Made by a program: the position numbers and the translations under genes. The notes beneath the pieces are model-generated. The model saw only the letters and a list, made by a program, of their open reading frames with translations, did not search any database and was not told the DNA's origin. This document shows positions 60,406-64,000 of a stretch of 64,000 bases of DNA, piece by piece (the stretch's first letter is position 1; every line of letters starts with the position of its first letter). This DNA comes from Triglochin maritima (lineage: Eukaryota > Streptophyta > Magnoliopsida > Alismatales > Juncaginaceae), in contig OY821774.1 of NCBI GenBank assembly GCA_963682175.1, forward strand, positions 42,670,201 to 42,734,200, in the 5' to 3' direction.

Positions 60406-62203
60406 TAAACACATATCATTTATAACTCTTGCTGAACATAAATACAAATTAAATTTTCAGTTCAAAAATTTGCTCATTCACACCTCCACAACCCTAAACC
60501 TCCCACATCCATACCACTCCCCAAAAACCCCTCTCCATCTCCAAGCTCGCCACCACTCGCTCTCGTCCTCGCTTTCCTCCCACATTCATCACCATTTATG
60601 ACTCTCGGAGATGTCCTCCCGAGTTTGATGTTTTCGTCGAGGGGGCATTCATATTCGCTTGGAGACGGCCCTGCCCTGGAGACTCTGCCCGCTCTGGGAT
60701 AGGGAAGAGAGAATAGTATAGTTTGGGGATAGGGAAGGAGGAGGGACGATGGAGAGTATATTGGAAGTATTTAAAACTTCATTTGGAATGAAATCGACAC
60801 ACATATCGTCACACCATCCACGCGCATGAGAAATCTTAAAATAAATATTGATAAGTTCCACATCACCATCGTCTGTGACACGCGCGTCCAACAATAATTT
60901 TCCTTTTCTCTTTGTGGTATTCACCACTTGTCAGTTTTTGGTCTAAAGATGAAATTCTTAGTGAAAGTTGGTTGTATTTACCCACATTAGCATTTTAAGG
61001 CATTACTAACCACATTTTATATGCTTCACATGTATTAACTTACTTTTCATGGGCACTTACATGTTCAATTAAAAAATTATAATGGAATTCAAAATAATTC
61101 ATTTTATTCAATATCCTTAAGGGAAAACGAAACAAACAAATGATTCAAAAGAAATTTACCTTTGTCAGTGACGAATAGTTATGAAAAATTTCTTTCCTCT
61201 CAAAGAAGATATATAAATTTGACGAGAATGGAATGAATCATATGCAATATTTTCGTCCTAAATTTTGAAAAAAACGTTCACTTTTATGTATCCTCGTTAA
61301 TCCAATAATACTTAGGAATTCCTTTCAATAAAAAAGGAAACTCGTAAAGACGCCAACATTGAGTTGTAGAGAAGGAGATAACTTAAAAAGTTTCTTTAAT
61401 GAAAACTTAAGAAGAGATAATAATATATAATCGGAAGAGAGACCGATTAAAAATTAAGGGAAAACAATACTTGAAATATAAAAGGTATAGGAACTTGCTA
61501 ATGTAAATTGTGACCTGGTTTTCTCTTTAATTTGAAGAGAAAATATAACTTTTATGTTTAAAATGCCCTCGAATGAAAAATAAATGAATTGCCGTGATTA
61601 TTTTGTTAAAATAGTTCAATTCTTTTTTCGACCATAATTTTTCTCCATAAAAAAGAGAAGATTAAACACAACTTCTTTTCTCTTCTCTTTTAGAATTCTT
61701 TTAACTATCTGTTTCAAGCCCAAAATACATAATGATCGCTTAGAACGATTGTTGTTGAAAAAGATAATAGAGCTATTATAGATCAGATCGAGCATGCAAG
61801 TTGGAATTTGTTTTCCGTTTATCTAATCAATAAGGAGTCTGTTTCATAAGAAAATGAACTAAACGACACAGTGATCACATTTTTCTTAATTTGCGAAGCC
61901 GTTTTACTAGATTAAAAAGGGAGAGGAGAAACAAACATTGTTAAGACTGTGTTTGGATGAACATTTATGGGGTCCAGATTCTAAGAGAAATTGAAATTTC
62001 TATATATTTGCATCCAAACGATGTTCAGATCGTAAAGAATCTGGTTTCTCAGTAATGCACAGTTTCTAGATTTATAATGCAAGTCCAGAAACTAGAAATC
62101 TCAGTTTCTCTAGATGGACGTTGTTTTCAAGACTTTTTCTTCATATCTCAACCCCACTTCATCACATTATTACCATACTTGCCACCACAATATTTGAAGG
62201 GAA
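60406..62203. other. AT-rich spacer
   Basis: No gene recognised. A C-rich stretch (60470-60600) and a short - strand frame (60649-60927) have no family resemblance. 61940-62110 contains inverted text around TGTTTGGATG / CATCCAAACG, a possible MITE remnant. Confidence 0.3.
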
Positions 62204-64000
62204 TGTGTTCTAAAAGTTTTACTTTTAAATGTCAATTATTATGAATTGAATGAGAAATCATTTTGTTCATTGTTTATATTATTCGTCTTTTAGAAGTGTT
62301 AAGGAAGATGTTCTTGTTCCTTAACCGTAGAGCTCTAAAAGATAATGATTTACATAAAACAAAAGATATTCGCAATCATGATAATTAACATGGGACATTA
62401 ATTACCGAGTTAAGATTGTCGTGTTAGTCATAGATCATTGTAGCTCTACAAGTGAGTGACAACACGGGTACACAAAATAGGAAAAAACTACTTTTGTATC
62501 TGAATACACCTAATAAGTAAAACATTATAGAATTGTGTTTTCAGTGTCATTAATGTTTTACTGTGTCCTTGGTCCTTTGATATGAGACTTATATCTGATC
62601 ACTTAAGAAATGCTTGATTAGACTAGTGTCTTGAGCTATCGATAAGTGTAGTGTAAAGGCATTGGTTGGTTAAGTATGACTTTTGTTGGAGAAGATAGTT
62701 AGTCAAAAGATTATCATTGCCCCTTTTAATTGAGTAATGATATTAGTGTGCCCCTTGATAAAGCAAAGTTATAATGTGCACAATGTGATTTGAGTTAAGT
62801 CACATATTTATAACTAGCTTAAAGAGATCAAGAAATGAATATTAATACAAAGATGACACAATACTACTTTGTGTGTATTCTTAATATCATGAGGCAAGGG
62901 ACGGACACAAGTGGTGCACTCCATCACTAAATGGATCGGGTTGTGCTTCGAGTGGAATTAAGACATCTAACTAATAGGGAGCTATAATGTGTAGCTAGAC
63001 ACCGCTTATAGCTTGTGATATTAAACTCTTAATATCACTGTCAACTTAGTTTAGATCCTCTCATAGGTCACACCACAAAACTGGGAAACAAGAAATGGGG
63101 ATTTTGAGTTCATAAGGTGTGTCGGGTTTCATGTAGAAAATATGACACATGAGGTGAACAAGCAAAATCAAAATTATGTTGTGATTAATAACATAATTAG
63201 AATCTAAATTAAATTCATATGTGATGTAAATATTATGGGGTGTAATGATTTATCATTACATAGGATAATATGTTACATAAGTTGTGAACTTACTACTAAT
63301 CCCGAAATATCAAATTTTGTAGGGGTTAAACTGAAATTTGACAAGTTTGCAATACTGTGCAAAAACGGTCGACCACTAAACGATAAACGGTCGACCGAAT
63401 GCTGCACGGTCGACCGGATATGTCTCGATCGTAACAATGAATTTAGTATGTTCGTTTTCGGTCGACCGAACATTGCGATGAAATATTTTTGTTACGAACG
63501 GTCGACCGAGTTATTAACGGTCGACCGAAACTTGGTCTAAACGGTCGACCGAACCTCCAAACGGTCGACCGGTCCAGACGGTTTTCTGCAGAATTAATTT
63601 AAGAATTAATTAGATCATGCATGGAATTAGTTCATAACTGATTTAATTCGTGGTTGAGATTATTTGTTAGCAAATAATGGATGGTTATATGGAAGTTTGC
63701 ATGAAATCATGGGTAAGAGGTTGCACATGAATAGGTAATTTGGAGAGAACTTATAAATACAAGTTTATCTCATTACCTAATAGAATTAATTCATTATATT
63801 CTTGTGCAAACATCTCTCTCCATAATTCTCCACGAATTTTCCTTAATTCTTGAGTTTAGTTTTAGTTTTCAGAGATCTTCTTCTCAAGGGAACTAAAGAG
63901 GGGTTAGTAGTTAGATTCTAAACCCTATTGGAGATTGAGAGGCTAGCTCTTCTCTCTCCGATCTTGTTTAGAGTTTGGTGAATACTCGGGGGCATCCGGC
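62204..64000 (+). repeat. Long copia-like LTR, copy B (runs off window)
   Basis: Starts TGTGTTCTAAAAG and matches the - strand copy at 38600-40641 over its whole visible length, ending at the window edge. It has eight CGGTCGACC words (63366-63570) and a TATA word (about 63753), in the order palindromes then TATA. The part downstream of position 64000 would include its 3' end and any internal region. Confidence 0.75.

Noticed and set aside
60649..60927. - strand 92-codon frame
   Set aside because: No domain or neighbour support.
1..64000. CRISPR arrays, prokaryotic operons, rRNA genes
   Set aside because: None seen; the window is plant nuclear DNA.

Overview
This window comes from the nuclear genome of a flowering plant, probably a eudicot. 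The evidence is intron-containing housekeeping genes with GT-AG junctions, AT-rich intergenic DNA, 5' UTRs with AAACCCTA (telobox-like) words, and a dense mixture of plant-type transposable elements (Ty3/gypsy, Ty1/copia-like LTRs, Mutator-like, hAT and a CACTA-like remnant). I cannot name the species.

Three host genes look intact. (1) A SPOC-domain nuclear protein on the + strand (coding exons 28150-32072, 1059 aa as reconstructed). (2) A tonoplast-type longin R-SNARE of the VAMP71 family on the + strand (four exons, 34039-37196, 221 aa). (3) An adenine phosphoribosyltransferase of the APT3/4/5 type on the - strand (six exons, 47321-50184, 197 aa). A two-exon fragment of an ERGIC/COPII-coated vesicle cargo protein (9795-10137, - strand) is a broken copy with a nonsense codon. 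These genes are unrelated housekeeping functions (transcription/RNA processing, vacuolar membrane fusion, purine and cytokinin salvage); nothing suggests an operon or a cluster.

Layout. 1-9759: a gypsy element (gag plus protease-like domain, no reverse transcriptase), its 3' non-coding region and LTR, then a second tandem copy of the 3' gag end, non-coding region and LTR. 12142-14985: a truncated inverted copy of the same family. 15300-15840: a GGCGGG-rich hAT-like repeat. 16480-16790: a telobox-bearing 5'-UTR-like segment that may be the first exon of the SPOC gene; if so, its first intron is about 11 kb and contains a degenerate Mutator-like element (about 20730-26330) that itself carries a 1.1-kb hAT insertion with a perfect 8-bp target duplication. 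28150-37196: SPOC and VAMP71 genes. 37200-40641: palindrome-rich sequence and a 2-kb LTR. 40751-45167: a second Mutator-like element with about 430-bp terminal inverted repeats and a perfect 9-bp target duplication. 47321-50184: the APT gene. 51329-64000: mostly non-autonomous hAT elements, a small LTR element containing a hairpin array, a dead hAT transposase, a GTGTCCA repeat field and a second copy of the 2-kb LTR.

The recurring oddity is that several unrelated element classes carry arrays of short palindromes or hairpins near their termini or upstream of their TATA boxes: CGGTCGACCG in LTRs, GACCGCCAATTGGCGGTC in gypsy LTRs, AACTCGGCAT...ATGCCGAGTT in MULE inverted repeats, and an ACGTCGGTT hairpin array in the small LTR element. 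No complete novel gene system was recognised.
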